From the NCBI RefSeq assembly GCF_020621385.1, contig NZ_JAESVA010000002.1:1-64000 (forward strand): a stretch of DNA of 64,000 nucleotides, written 5' to 3'. Below, piece by piece: positions 33,881 through 42,681 of the stretch; position 1 is the first letter of the stretch, and each line of letters opens with the position of its first letter. The DNA comes from Acidisoma cellulosilyticum (GTDB taxonomy: Bacteria; Pseudomonadota; Alphaproteobacteria; Acetobacterales; Acetobacteraceae). The notes beneath the pieces are model-generated. The model was not told where the DNA came from, made no database searches, and saw only the letters and a list, made by a program, of their open reading frames with translations. A program made the position numbers and the translations under genes.

Positions 33881-35176
33881 TTAAAACGCCAGCCGGTCGC
33901 GCAGACCGTACCACCAGGCGCCGAGCACGGTCAGCGGAACGCGGAGGCGCTGTCCGCCCGGAAACGGGAAGTAAGGGAGTGCGGCGAAGGTATCGAAACG
34001 CGCCATGCGGCCCTGCACGGCCTCGCCCAGCAGACGCCCGAGCAGATGCGTCGTCGTCACGCCATGGCCGCTATCGCCATGGCTGAACAGCACATTCGGC
34101 GACAGCCGCCCGACATGGGGCACGCGCGTCATCGTCAGCGCGAAATTGCCGCTCCAGGCGAAATCGAGCGTCACGCCGCGCAGTTCGGGAAAGGTCCTGT
34201 CCAGATGCGGGCGGATCTTGCCCTCGATACTGGCCGGGTCGGTGCCGCCATAGACGATGCCGCCGCCGAACAGCAGCCGGTGATCGGCCGTGCGGCGGTA
34301 ATAGTCGAGGATATAGTTGCAGTCCTCGACGCAGAAATTCCTCGTAAGAAGGCTGTCGAGCAATTTGGGATCAAGCGGTGCGGTCGCCACCACCTGGGTC
34401 GAGACCGGCATGATCTTGTTGGTGAGTTCCGGCACGGCGTCACCCAGATAGGCATTGCCGCAGACGAGCACGGTTTTGGCGATCACCCGCCCGCGATCGG
34501 TGCTGACCGTCACCGATGACCCGTCATCCGCAATACCCGTGACCGGGCTGTCCTCATGGATCACGGCACCGAGGGATTCCGCCGCTGCTGCCTCACCCAG
34601 AACAAGGTTGAGCGGATGCAGATGCCCGGCGCGATGATCGATCATCCCGCCGCAATAGATACGGGTGCGCGCGATGTCCTGGGAGGCCTGACGGCCGACC
34701 ATTTCCAGCCCGTTATGGCCGTGCTTCTCCCAGACGCGCTTCTGATGCTCCAGCTCCCGCATCTGGCGCTCGGTCAGCGCCGCGAAATAGCCGCCGGGCA
34801 CAAGGTCGCACTGAATGTCGTATGTCGCCACGCGCTCGCGGATGATGTCGCCACCTTCCAGCGCCATGACGCCCAGGGCTTTGGCGGCCGTGGCGCCGTA
34901 GCGGGATTCGATCACGCCCAGATCCCGGCTATAGCCATTGACGATCTGCCCGCCGTTGCGGCCCGACGCGCCCCAGCCGATTTGCTTGCCCTCCAGCACC
35001 ACCGCCCGAATGCCGGCCTCCGCCAGGGTCAATGCGGCCGAGATGCCGGTGAAACCGGCACCGATGATGCAGACATCCGCCCGCACGTCGCCCACCAGCG
35101 GCGGGCGCAGCGGTGCCGGGTTCCGTGTCGCCGCGTAATAGGACGGCGCATGCGCGGCCCGCGCCGGGACGGACAT
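33881..35176 (-). CDS. puuB: gamma-glutamylputrescine oxidase-like FAD oxidoreductase
   Basis: A 431-residue flavoprotein of the DAO family. The FAD motif is CIIGAGFTGISAALTLAEAG (about 31-50), followed by GKQIGWGASGRNGGQIVNGYSRDLG, which is characteristic of PuuB-type oxidases. The C-terminal ALTMTRVPHVGRLSPNVLFSHGDSGHGV completes the fold. It would oxidise gamma-glutamylputrescine to the aldehyde and ammonia. Its start lies 2 bp after the puuA stop, so both belong to one operon running from the 36.6-kb promoter. Confidence 0.88.
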   Translation of the reverse strand: MSVPARAAHAPSYYAATRNPAPLRPPLVGDVRADVCIIGAGFTGISAALTLAEAGIRAVVLEGKQIGWGASGRNGGQIVNGYSRDLGVIESRYGATAAKALGVMALEGGDIIRERVATYDIQCDLVPGGYFAALTERQMRELEHQKRVWEKHGHNGLEMVGRQASQDIARTRIYCGGMIDHRAGHLHPLNLVLGEAAAAESLGAVIHEDSPVTGIADDGSSVTVSTDRGRVIAKTVLVCGNAYLGDAVPELTNKIMPVSTQVVATAPLDPKLLDSLLTRNFCVEDCNYILDYYRRTADHRLLFGGGIVYGGTDPASIEGKIRPHLDRTFPELRGVTLDFAWSGNFALTMTRVPHVGRLSPNVLFSHGDSGHGVTTTHLLGRLLGEAVQGRMARFDTFAALPYFPFPGGQRLRVPLTVLGAWWYGLRDRLAF

Positions 35177-35178
35177 GG

Positions 35179-36543
35179 TCAGGCGGTCCTGAGATAGGCG
35201 TCATACTCGAATTCCGTGACATGCTCACGGAACTCCGCAATCTCCTGCCGCTTCACGCAGGCAAAGACGTGCTGATAACGCTTGCCGAAGGCTTTTTCGA
35301 TGAAGGGCGAAGCCTCGAACCGCGCCAAGGCCTCGTCCCAGGTGGCGGGCAGCGTCTCAGCGCCGGACTGGCTATGCTCGCCGCCCATGGGCTCGGGCGG
35401 CTCGGCCGCCGTCTCCAGCCCGTGCAGAGCGGCGGAGAGAATGATGGCGAGCGTCAGATAGGGGTTGGTGTCGGTGCCCGCCACGCGATGCTCCACGCGT
35501 GTGGCGAGGCCAGCCTCGATCACGCGGATGGCGGCCGTGCGGTTGTCGATGCCCCAGGACAGGCGCGTGGGCGCGTGGGTCGCGGGCGTCAGCCGGCGAT
35601 AGGAATTGGCGTGCGGGGCCAGGACCAGCATGCTGTCCTTCATCGTGTTCAGCATCCCGCCCACGACCTGGCGCAGCTTGCCGCCGGCCTCGTGCCCGTC
35701 GGCCACGAAGATATTGGCGCCCGCGCGGTCCAGCAGGCTGAGATGGGTATGCATGCCGCAGCCCGCGAGCCCGCCATAGGGCTTGGCCATGAAGGTCGCG
35801 TCCATGCCGTGGCGGCGCGCCGCCCCTTTGACGATGCGCTTCATCATCACGGTCCAGTCGGCCGCGCGCACCACATCATCGGTATGGGTGAAGTTCAGCT
35901 CATACTGATCCGGCCCGTTTTCGCGCACCATGCCGTCCAGCGGGATATTCTGTTCATTGGCGTAGCGCGCGATGTCAGCGAAGATCGCGTCATAGGCATG
36001 CAACTCGTCCAGGCTCAGCACATTCTGCGCCCAGCCCTTCCAGCCCTCCGCGTCCGCGCCGTAGGGGCGCGGCTTGGCGCCGGCCAGCTCCTCCGGCTGG
36101 ATGAAATAGAATTCCAGCTCGGTCGCGACGACAGGCGTCAGCCCTGCCAGCTTGAAGCGTTCCAGCACGTTTTCCAGCACCGTGCGCGGATCGGCGAAAT
36201 AAGGGCTGCCGTCGGTATCGACCATGCGCAGCATGACCTGGGTCGCCCGGCGGGACAGCCAGGAGATCGGCAGGACCGAGCCCTCGACCGGCTTGCACAG
36301 CCCATCCGGATCGCCGGTGCCCCAGGCGAGCCCCGCCTCATCCGCGTCGCGGCCCCAGATATCCTGGGCGAAGACCGAGCGCGGGATCAGCACGCCCTTG
36401 TCGCTGACATCGGAGAGTTTCTCGGCCGGCACCCATTTGCCACGCGGCACGCCGTTTCCGTCGACGACGAAGGCTTCGACGATCGCGCCACCCTCCGACT
36501 TCTTCGACTTTCCACCGACCGTGACGCGCGGGAGCACCGTCAT
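35179..36543 (-). CDS. puuA: glutamine synthetase family protein, probable gamma-glutamylputrescine synthetase
   Basis: A 454-residue GS-fold ligase. The N-terminal beta-grasp region (EAFVVDGNGVPRGKWVPAEKL) is the PuuA-type rather than the GlnA-type. Active-site blocks include VVATELEFYFIQPEEL, GGLAGCGMHTHLSLLD, RRLTPATHAPTRLSWGIDNRTAAIRV and RVEHRVAGTDTNPYLTLA. It would join glutamate to putrescine or another amine using ATP. GGAGAG precedes the ATG. Its promoter contains the TGTGATCACA operator. Confidence 0.88.
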   Translation of the reverse strand: MTVLPRVTVGGKSKKSEGGAIVEAFVVDGNGVPRGKWVPAEKLSDVSDKGVLIPRSVFAQDIWGRDADEAGLAWGTGDPDGLCKPVEGSVLPISWLSRRATQVMLRMVDTDGSPYFADPRTVLENVLERFKLAGLTPVVATELEFYFIQPEELAGAKPRPYGADAEGWKGWAQNVLSLDELHAYDAIFADIARYANEQNIPLDGMVRENGPDQYELNFTHTDDVVRAADWTVMMKRIVKGAARRHGMDATFMAKPYGGLAGCGMHTHLSLLDRAGANIFVADGHEAGGKLRQVVGGMLNTMKDSMLVLAPHANSYRRLTPATHAPTRLSWGIDNRTAAIRVIEAGLATRVEHRVAGTDTNPYLTLAIILSAALHGLETAAEPPEPMGGEHSQSGAETLPATWDEALARFEASPFIEKAFGKRYQHVFACVKRQEIAEFREHVTEFEYDAYLRTA

Positions 36544-36568
36544 AACTCTCTCCGTTTTTGCTTTGCCT

Positions 36569-36598
36569 ATTACAGCGCAATGTGATCACATTGAGCAA
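36569..36598 (-). promoter_or_regulatory. puuA promoter with GntR-type operator in the spacer
   Basis: On the minus strand a -35 TTGCTC (36593-36598) and a -10 TGTAAT (36569-36574) are 18 bp apart. The perfect 16-bp palindrome CAATGTGATCACATTG (36578-36593) fills the spacer. The divergent GntR regulator gene begins 52 bp away, so binding could repress puuA and the regulator itself. Confidence 0.75.
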
Positions 36599-36644
36599 GC
36601 GGCAATCCCTGTCATCGCGCGGAATCGCTGTTAAAGAGATCGAC

Positions 36645-37340
36645 ATGACTGACGACGCCCCCAAGCTGACCATGCCTGCCCGCTCAGCCGGAGAGACGAT
36701 CCATCAATGGGTCTTTCGTGGCTTGCGGCGCGCGATCATGTCCGGCGCCTTTCCGCCGGGCCAGGCAGTCACCATCCGCGGTCTGGCGGAGGCGATGGAG
36801 GTCAGCGCCATGCCGGTGCGGGAGGCGCTGCGGCGCCTGGTCGCCGAACGCGCGCTGACGCTGCTCGACAATCGCCGCGTGCGCGTGCCGCAGATGACGC
36901 CTGAGCGGTTCGAGGAACTTTATGCGGCGCGCACGGCGCTGGAGGTGGAGGCCGCGTCCCGCGCCCTGCCGCTGGTGGATGCCGCGCGTCTGGAAAAGCT
37001 TCGCGCCATCGACCAGACGATCAATGCGGCGATCCTATCGGGGGATTCCGAAACCGTCGTCGCGCAGAATTTTCTGTTCCATTTAACGCTCTACAGCGCG
37101 CGTCGGGACAGCGTGCTGGTGCCCTTGATCGAATCCGTCTGGCTGCAGACGGGGCCTTTCATGCGCGCGGCCCTGGAAGCCTTCCCGACGGCGGCGGATG
37201 GCTATGACTATCATCTGGCGGCGCTGGACGCGATCGCGGCGGGGGATGAGGCCGCACTGCGCCAGGCGATTGCGCATGATATCCGCACCGGCATCGGGCA
37301 TCTCGCCTTGTCCGGCAAGCTGATCGCGGTCGCGGCCTGA
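36645..37340 (+). CDS. GntR-family transcriptional regulator (FadR/FCD type)
   Basis: A 231-residue regulator. Residues about 18-80 are the winged helix-turn-helix (WVFRGLRRAIMSGAFPPGQAVTIRGLAEAM). Residues about 95-220 are the all-helical FCD effector domain with candidate metal ligands in FLFHLTLYSA and HDIRTGIGH. The ATG at 36645 (MTDDAPKL) is preferred; upstream codons overlap the operator. It is divergent from puuA and followed by puuD, so it probably controls the putrescine genes through the TGTGATCACA sites. The inducer is likely a polyamine intermediate (inference). Confidence 0.87.
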   Translation: MTDDAPKLTMPARSAGETIHQWVFRGLRRAIMSGAFPPGQAVTIRGLAEAMEVSAMPVREALRRLVAERALTLLDNRRVRVPQMTPERFEELYAARTALEVEAASRALPLVDAARLEKLRAIDQTINAAILSGDSETVVAQNFLFHLTLYSARRDSVLVPLIESVWLQTGPFMRAALEAFPTAADGYDYHLAALDAIAAGDEAALRQAIAHDIRTGIGHLALSGKLIAVAA

Positions 37341-37411
37341 CGTGAGACGCGCGATGCCGCCCGCCCAGGGTTGCGGCTAAACGCCATGGGCAGCCGTCAG
37401 GCTGCCGCCTA

Positions 37412-37421
37412 TGTGATCACA
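37412..37421 (+). promoter_or_regulatory. second TGTGATCACA operator core, upstream of puuD
   Basis: The same 10-bp palindromic core as in the puuA promoter occurs 35 bp before the puuD start. The outer bases are less symmetric (TATGTGATCACAATGG). I could not assign a convincing -35/-10 pair around it. Confidence 0.65.
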
Positions 37422-37456
37422 ATGGCTAACAGATTCAGATAAGGTTAGGGGTTCCG

Positions 37457-38248
37457 ATGCGCAGGCCGGTGATTGGATTTGTATGCGACGTGACCGCGGT
37501 GTCGGGCCATCCGGCGCATCTGGTCGTGGAGAAATACATCTCGGCCGTAGCGGCGGGCGCGAATGCGCAGGCCATTCTGTTGCCCGGCCGACTTTCGGAT
37601 ATCGACGGCAATCCGCTGCCGCAATCCGTCGACTATGCCGAGATTCTGGAGCTGGTGGATGGCATCTTCCTGCCCGGCAGCCCGTCCAATGTGGCCCCTG
37701 CCCTGTATGGCCGCCCGCCGGAAGACCAGGTTCTGCCGGCTGACCCCAATCGTGATGCGCTGTCCATCGGCCTGATCCGCGCGGCTTTCGAGGCCGGCGT
37801 GCCGATGCTGGGCGTCTGCCGTGGCTGCCAGGAGATGAATGTCGCCTTCGGCGGCACGCTGCATCCGAAGCTGCATGAGGTCAGCACGGGCGAGCTTGAC
37901 CATCGCTACCAGAAAGACCTGCCGATCCCGGAACAATACGCCCCCGTGCATCAGGTGGCGCTGGAACCCGGCGGCGTCTTTTCTGGCTGGGTCGGTGGCG
38001 ACACCAGCTGGCGGGTGAATTCCCTGCACGAGCAGGGCGTCGACCGGCTGGCGCCGGGCCTGGTGGTCGAAGCCCGCGCGCCGGACGGTGTGGTGGAAGC
38101 CTTCCGCCATCCGGGTGCGAAGACCTTCACCACCGCCATCCAGTGGCATCCGGAATGGCGGTTCGGCGAGGATAATCTGTCCAGCGCGATCTTCCGTGAA
38201 TTTGGCGCCGCCGCGCGGGCGCGTATGGAGATCCGCCGCGCCCGCTGA
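37457..38248 (+). CDS. puuD: gamma-glutamyl-gamma-aminobutyrate hydrolase
   Basis: A 263-residue class I glutamine-amidotransferase-fold hydrolase. The nucleophile elbow is LGVCRGCQEMNVAFGG, and the catalytic His/Glu lie in IQWHPEWRF. The N-terminal RPVIGFVCDVT and the block VDGIFLPGSPSNVAPALYG are typical of PuuD. It releases GABA and glutamate in the last step of the gamma-glutamylated putrescine route. AGGGG precedes the ATG. Confidence 0.9.
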   Translation: MRRPVIGFVCDVTAVSGHPAHLVVEKYISAVAAGANAQAILLPGRLSDIDGNPLPQSVDYAEILELVDGIFLPGSPSNVAPALYGRPPEDQVLPADPNRDALSIGLIRAAFEAGVPMLGVCRGCQEMNVAFGGTLHPKLHEVSTGELDHRYQKDLPIPEQYAPVHQVALEPGGVFSGWVGGDTSWRVNSLHEQGVDRLAPGLVVEARAPDGVVEAFRHPGAKTFTTAIQWHPEWRFGEDNLSSAIFREFGAAARARMEIRRAR

Positions 38249-38344
38249 ACTGTGCTTGGCGTTTCGGCCGGCGGCGTCCATGCTCAAGTGGGGGGGCAAG
38301 GGCGCTGCCGTTCGCGACCTGAGCCAGAGTTTTCGGAGGATTGC

Positions 38345-38944
38345 ATGCGCGCGTCTCATCTCGCTGTCGCCGCCCTCACCGGTCTGCTCGCCTGGAGATT
38401 TGACGCTGCGGCGGCCACGACAATCCATCGCGCGCGGGGCAGTATCCTGTCCGTCTCGCCGCAACAGATCGTGGTCAGCAGCCTGACCGGTGACAGCCGC
38501 ACATTCGCGATCACGCCCCAGACCCGCTATGCGACGGAGAGAAAGCTCGCACTCTCCGCCATCCAGCCCGGCAGCTACATCGGCAGCGCGGCCATTCCGG
38601 GCGGCAACGGCACCCTGACCGCGCTGGAAGTGACGGTCTTTCCGCCGAGCATGAAGGGCGCGGGCGAAGGCCATCGCGACTGGGATCTGGCACCGCATAG
38701 CTCGATGACGAACGGCACCGTCGGTGCCCTGAAGCAGGCCAATGGCGATGTTCTGACGGTCACCTATCATGGCGGCACCCAGATCATCGTCGTGCCGCCC
38801 GGCACCCCCATCGTCGCGCCCGGACCGGGCAATTACGATGCGCTGCAGCCGGGCATGAAGGTGATCGTCTTCCCCAGCCCGAAGGACCCGAAGGTCGCCG
38901 ACCGCATCGCCTATGGCGAGGACGGTCTGACCCCGCCCCAGTAA
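38345..38944 (+). CDS. secreted DUF5666-like beta-rich protein
   Basis: A 199-residue protein with a signal peptide (about 1-24, LAVAALTGLLAWRFDAAAA). The mature part has two similar beta-rich halves: RGSILSVSPQQIVVSSLTGDSRTFAITPQTRY and NGTVGALKQANGDVLTVTYHGGTQIIVVPPGTPI, each an OB-like strand set of the DUF5666 kind. It begins with GGAGG five bases before the ATG. It lies 97 bp after puuD; no functional link is evident. Function unknown. Confidence 0.72.
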   Translation: MRASHLAVAALTGLLAWRFDAAAATTIHRARGSILSVSPQQIVVSSLTGDSRTFAITPQTRYATERKLALSAIQPGSYIGSAAIPGGNGTLTALEVTVFPPSMKGAGEGHRDWDLAPHSSMTNGTVGALKQANGDVLTVTYHGGTQIIVVPPGTPIVAPGPGNYDALQPGMKVIVFPSPKDPKVADRIAYGEDGLTPPQ

Positions 38945-38977
38945 ACGGCGGGGTTGCTAAGGTAGCGGGCTTTTAGA

Positions 38978-39133
38978 TAATTGGTGATCCGCGTGCTTGT
39001 CGCGCGGACTGCGCCCCCCATTCCGTCGTGCGCGGGCCTGGACCCGCGCATCTACCCGTTTGTGCAGGCAAGTGGCCGTCTGGGCGCCGCTGCGGGTGGG
39101 TCCGCGCAACAAGTGCGCGGATGACGAATTTTG
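38978..39133 (-). repeat. dispersed palindromic intergenic repeat, copy C
   Basis: Read on the minus strand it begins AAATTCGTCATCCGCGCAC and matches copy A near 16.2 kb closely over its first about 60 bases (TTGTTGCGCGGACCCACC, CGCCCAGACGGCC). It has additional palindromic arms (GTGCGCGGGCCTGGACCCGCGC). It fills the gap between the DUF5666-like gene and the MFS gene. Confidence 0.75.
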
Positions 39134-39151
39134 GATGAAATCCAACGGACT

Positions 39152-40360
39152 CTAAGCCTCGCAGGCGCAGTTCTCGGCCGGGCGGTTGCGTCCGCCGATA
39201 AAGACGAGGCCAAACCCCACCGCCGCCAGAATGCCGCCCGCGATGGGAACCGCCGCATAGCCGAGACCAAGGCTGAGAACGCCGCCGCCGATCGCGGCCC
39301 CCAGCGCATTGCCGAGGTTGAAGGCCCCGATATTGATGGAGGAGGCAAGCGCCGGTGCGTCCGCCGCCGCCGCCATTACCCGCGCCTGCACGGCCGGCAC
39401 GATGGCGAAGGTCGCGACGCCCCACAGCAGCAGGCCGACGGCCGCCCCCAGATGCGTCGCCATGGCAAAGGGCAGCGCCAGCATGATGAGCGCCATCAGA
39501 CCCATGAAGACCTTGGCCGAACCGTCCAGCGACCAATCGGCCAGCCGGCCGCCCAATAGATTGCCGATGGTGAAGCCGATCCCGATGAGGACGAGGCTGA
39601 GCGTCACGAAACCGCCCGAGGCATGGGTCAGGCTTGTCAAGGTCGGCGCTACATAGGTGTAGAGCGTGAACATCGCCCCCGCGCCCATCACCGTCGTGCC
39701 CATGGCCCGCAGCACGGCCGGGCGCGCCAGCACGCCGAGTTCGCGCAGCAGGTCGGGCTTCTCGCCCCGCTCCCCCGCCGGTAGCGCGCGCACCAGACTG
39801 GCGATGGTGATGAGGCCGAGCAGCGCCGTCACGCCGAAGGCCGCACGCCAGCCGATCTGCTGGCCCAGCCAGGTCGCGGCCGGCACGCCGCCGACATTGG
39901 CGATGGTCAGCCCCATGAACATGGTGGAGACCGCCTGCACGCGCTTTTCCGGCCGCACCAGACTGCCGGCGACGATCACGCCGAGGCCGAAAAAGGCGCC
40001 GTGGTTCATGCTGGTGATCAGCCGCGCCACGAGCAGGAAGCCGTAGCCGGGCGCGATCGCCGCGAAAATATTGCCGATCGTGAAGATGCCCATCAGCAAG
40101 ATCAGCGCCGTGCGCTTGCGCAGACGGCTCAGCGCCAGCGTCATGATCGGCGCACCGGCCATGACACCGACGGCATAGGCGGTGATCAGCATCCCGGCGG
40201 TGGGGATGCTGACATCGACGCCATGGGCGATGATCGGCAGCAGGCCCATCGGCGTGAATTCGGTGACGCCGATGCTGAAGGCGCCGATGGCGAGCGCGAG
40301 CAAAGGCCAGTTGAAGCCGCCGGCGCTTTCCGCCTGGGGCTTCGATAAGACGTCAGTCAA
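39152..40360 (-). CDS. MFS transporter (arabinose-efflux/AraJ-like)
   Basis: A protein of about 402 residues with 12 hydrophobic segments. The signature FSIGVTEFTPMGLLPIIAHGVDVSIPTAGMLITAYAVGVMAGAPIMTL places it with AraJ/YdhP-type sugar or drug efflux pumps. A cytoplasmic loop around residue 200 (PAGERGEKPDLLRELG) separates the two halves. I chose TTG at 40360, which has GAGGA seven bases upstream. The ATG at 40411 would overlap the upstream gene by 41 bp. Substrate unknown. Confidence 0.85.
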   Translation of the reverse strand: MTDVLSKPQAESAGGFNWPLLALAIGAFSIGVTEFTPMGLLPIIAHGVDVSIPTAGMLITAYAVGVMAGAPIMTLALSRLRKRTALILLMGIFTIGNIFAAIAPGYGFLLVARLITSMNHGAFFGLGVIVAGSLVRPEKRVQAVSTMFMGLTIANVGGVPAATWLGQQIGWRAAFGVTALLGLITIASLVRALPAGERGEKPDLLRELGVLARPAVLRAMGTTVMGAGAMFTLYTYVAPTLTSLTHASGGFVTLSLVLIGIGFTIGNLLGGRLADWSLDGSAKVFMGLMALIMLALPFAMATHLGAAVGLLLWGVATFAIVPAVQARVMAAAADAPALASSINIGAFNLGNALGAAIGGGVLSLGLGYAAVPIAGGILAAVGFGLVFIGGRNRPAENCACEA

Positions 40361-40370
40361 AACATTGTCC

Positions 40371-40697
40371 TCAGTTGGATTTGAGGTCCCGCAGGCAATG
40401 CGCGGCGGCAATGGCGGAGTCGCGCGCTGTTCCGGCCTTCACGTCGCCCGAGAAGACCATGCCGGGCACGATGGATTTCAGCAGCGGTGCCAGGTCTGTG
40501 CTGGGCGTCACGCTCGGCGCCGCGCGGTCATAGATCGACTTGGCCTCGGGCGTCAGGTTGCCGGCGCAAGCCTGGGCGGTCGCGGCGCTGGCATGGGCCT
40601 GGCCGATGAAACCCGCAGAAACAAAGCCGGCCGAGAGCAGGCAGAGCGCTCCCATGACCGGCAGAGCGCGAAGGGGGAAGCTCAGAACCTGGGTCAT
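40371..40697 (-). CDS. small secreted hypothetical protein
   Basis: A 108-residue protein with a signal peptide (hydrophobic 12-35, cleavage after AQAHA-SA). The mature part has two cysteines (AQACAGNL and AAHCLRDL) that could form a disulfide, and the helical block SIYDRAAPSVTPSTDLAPLL. Similar short proteins occur in Acetobacteraceae without known function. It ends 10 bp before the MFS start and is likely co-transcribed with it. Confidence 0.65.
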   Translation of the reverse strand: MTQVLSFPLRALPVMGALCLLSAGFVSAGFIGQAHASAATAQACAGNLTPEAKSIYDRAAPSVTPSTDLAPLLKSIVPGMVFSGDVKAGTARDSAIAAAHCLRDLKSN

Positions 40698-40796
40698 GCG
40701 GTCTCGTTTCCTCGTTATGGCAGCGCGACGGGCGCACTGGCGATGGTATCTGCGGGCAATATAGGGCGACCCGAGGATTTTGGCAGCGGGACCACG

Positions 40797-42203
40797 CTAA
40801 TCCCGGTCGGGAAAAGCGCGGCTCAGGAGCGGATAGAGGATCGCGGCCAGGACCGCCGCGCTGAGGAAGGACAGATCGATGCCATGGGCCGCCTGGGATA
40901 AAGGCCCGACAAAGAGCGCCGTATCGGAAAACATCAGCCCGGTGACGCTCGCGACCGTCCAGGCGATGACGGCGGCGAGGTTGAACCCGCCTTTATACCA
41001 ATAAGGGCTGCGTGGTCCGGCTGGGCCGAAGGCTTGCAGGGCGGCCGGCTGAAAGCCTCCGCGCTGGCGCAGATAGCCCTGGATATTGATAATGCTCCAG
41101 GGTGTCACCAGCACGGTCACGATCGAGCAGAGGGCCAGAATGGCATTGGCGGCACCGAAGACGATGAGGCCGAGATAGGCAAGCGCGAAGCCGACCACGC
41201 CGAAGATGACGCCCACCTGCACACGGCGCAGCCGCCACAGGATCGCCTGCAGATCCAGCATGCCGTTATAGACGACCATGGCGCCATTGGCGGCATTGCC
41301 GATCAGCCCGATCAGAACCACCGGCAGGATCAGCGCATGGGGCAGAAAGGCCAGCATCTGCGCATTGGGGTTGAACGGGTCATGCACGGCCAGGCCGATG
41401 ATCTCTCCGCACAGGCAGGCGATCAGGCAGCCCAGAACCATGCCGCCGAAGGGCCAAAGGAACAAAGCTGTCGATCGCGTGCGGCCGGGCAGATAGCGGG
41501 CGTAATCCCCCGCGAAAGGCGCATAGGAAATGGCATTGGCGATCGTCACCGTCACGGCCAGCATCAGGCTCGGCCAGTATTGCCCCAGCACCAGCGGATT
41601 GGTCTTGGGGTTCGGGGCCGCCGCCGCATGCGGCAGGCAGACCATGGCCAGGACCAGCAAGCCGATCAGGCTGGCATAGGAGACGATGGTTTCCGACCAC
41701 ACCAAGGTCGCATGACCGAAGATGCCGAGCGCCAGCACCAGCAGGGCCGTCAGCAACAGCGCGACCGTCAGCGCCACGCTGCCCGCGCCCCAGCCGAAAA
41801 GCGTGTGGCCGGCTTGCACCAATGGCGGCGCACTGACCCAGAGGATCATGGCGAAGAAGCCGAGATCGATGATCTGGGTGATGAAGGATCCGATATAGCG
41901 CCCGCGCAGGCCGAAGAAGGCAACGCTGGTGACGGTGCCGTTGGTGCCGGATTTCGGTCCCATCAGCGCCATCATCGCCACGAAGACCGCGCCGATCAAA
42001 GTGCCGGCCAGGATCGCCAGGAAAGAGGAAAACCAGCCGAGGCCGAAGGCCACCGGCAGCGCGCCGATCGCGACCGAGCCATACGTCATCTGGGTCCCGA
42101 AGAAGACGAAGCCCATGGCGCGCGGGCTGGAATGCCGCTCGGCTTCGGGGATGAATCCGATGCCCCGCCGCTCGATACGGCCCAATAGATCCTGCCCACT
42201 CAC
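40797..42203 (-). CDS. NCS1-type purine/cytosine permease
   Basis: A 468-residue membrane protein with 12 hydrophobic segments. N-terminal GIGFIPEAERHSSPRAMGFVFFGTQMTYGSVAIGALP is the NCS1 signature, with SYAPFAGDYARYLP (motif with the substrate-contacting region) in the middle. It should import a nucleobase or related ring (cytosine, allantoin, hydantoin, thiamine-like) with a cation. No catabolic gene is adjacent, but the pyrimidine-type genes near 52-64 kb could use such a substrate. Confidence 0.88.
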   Translation of the reverse strand: MSGQDLLGRIERRGIGFIPEAERHSSPRAMGFVFFGTQMTYGSVAIGALPVAFGLGWFSSFLAILAGTLIGAVFVAMMALMGPKSGTNGTVTSVAFFGLRGRYIGSFITQIIDLGFFAMILWVSAPPLVQAGHTLFGWGAGSVALTVALLLTALLVLALGIFGHATLVWSETIVSYASLIGLLVLAMVCLPHAAAAPNPKTNPLVLGQYWPSLMLAVTVTIANAISYAPFAGDYARYLPGRTRSTALFLWPFGGMVLGCLIACLCGEIIGLAVHDPFNPNAQMLAFLPHALILPVVLIGLIGNAANGAMVVYNGMLDLQAILWRLRRVQVGVIFGVVGFALAYLGLIVFGAANAILALCSIVTVLVTPWSIINIQGYLRQRGGFQPAALQAFGPAGPRSPYWYKGGFNLAAVIAWTVASVTGLMFSDTALFVGPLSQAAHGIDLSFLSAAVLAAILYPLLSRAFPDRD

Positions 42204-42681
42204 AATCGCTGGCCTCGCCCGTCATCCATGCCGTGATTTGGGTCTAAGCCAAGCGCGAAAGCGATGCCAGCCGCAGAGATGCGGCGGTTTTATTCTGCGC
42301 GAAAGCGCGCCGTGTTGCGCAGGCGACCGGGCAAGACGGACCGGACCATGCCCCGACAAGCCTGGGCTGACGGATCAAAGCGGCGCCTTGCATTGGTCTG
42401 ACGCCGGGCCGTTGATCGTTTCGGTGAATGCCGCACCGCACAACCGGGTTGGCACATGCGCAGGCACCGCTCATTTGCGCAGTTTTCCAGGGAAACGTTA
42501 GCGATATCGGCCGCCTTGTCTCCGTTGACAGGACGATTTGAACCTCTCTACAAAGTAATGGTCTGATGATTCACGGCTCCACGGCACGCCAAGCGACAAC
42601 CATAAGTCGGTGCTGGGCTTTGATCGCGTCACACCCATTATACAAGCCGCTCAACATGAAGCGGCAGGAGGAACATCGGCC
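42204..42681. other. intergenic region with a GAGA-tetraloop hairpin
   Basis: No gene recognised in 478 bp between the divergent permease and sugar-binding protein genes. On the plus strand GCCGCA-GAGA-TGCGGC (42270-42285) is followed by GGTTTTATT, a terminator-like or small-RNA-like hairpin with no upstream gene to serve. AGGAGG (42666-42671) is the ribosome site of the next gene. Confidence 0.45.

Noticed and set aside
35113-36585. 490-codon frame antisense to puuA
   Set aside because: Same reason; puuA has complete active-site blocks and its own promoter.
36578-36593. palindrome read as a CRP site
   Set aside because: TGTGATCACA resembles TGTGA-N6-TCACA, but the six-base spacer is missing and a GntR gene is adjacent; not fully excluded.
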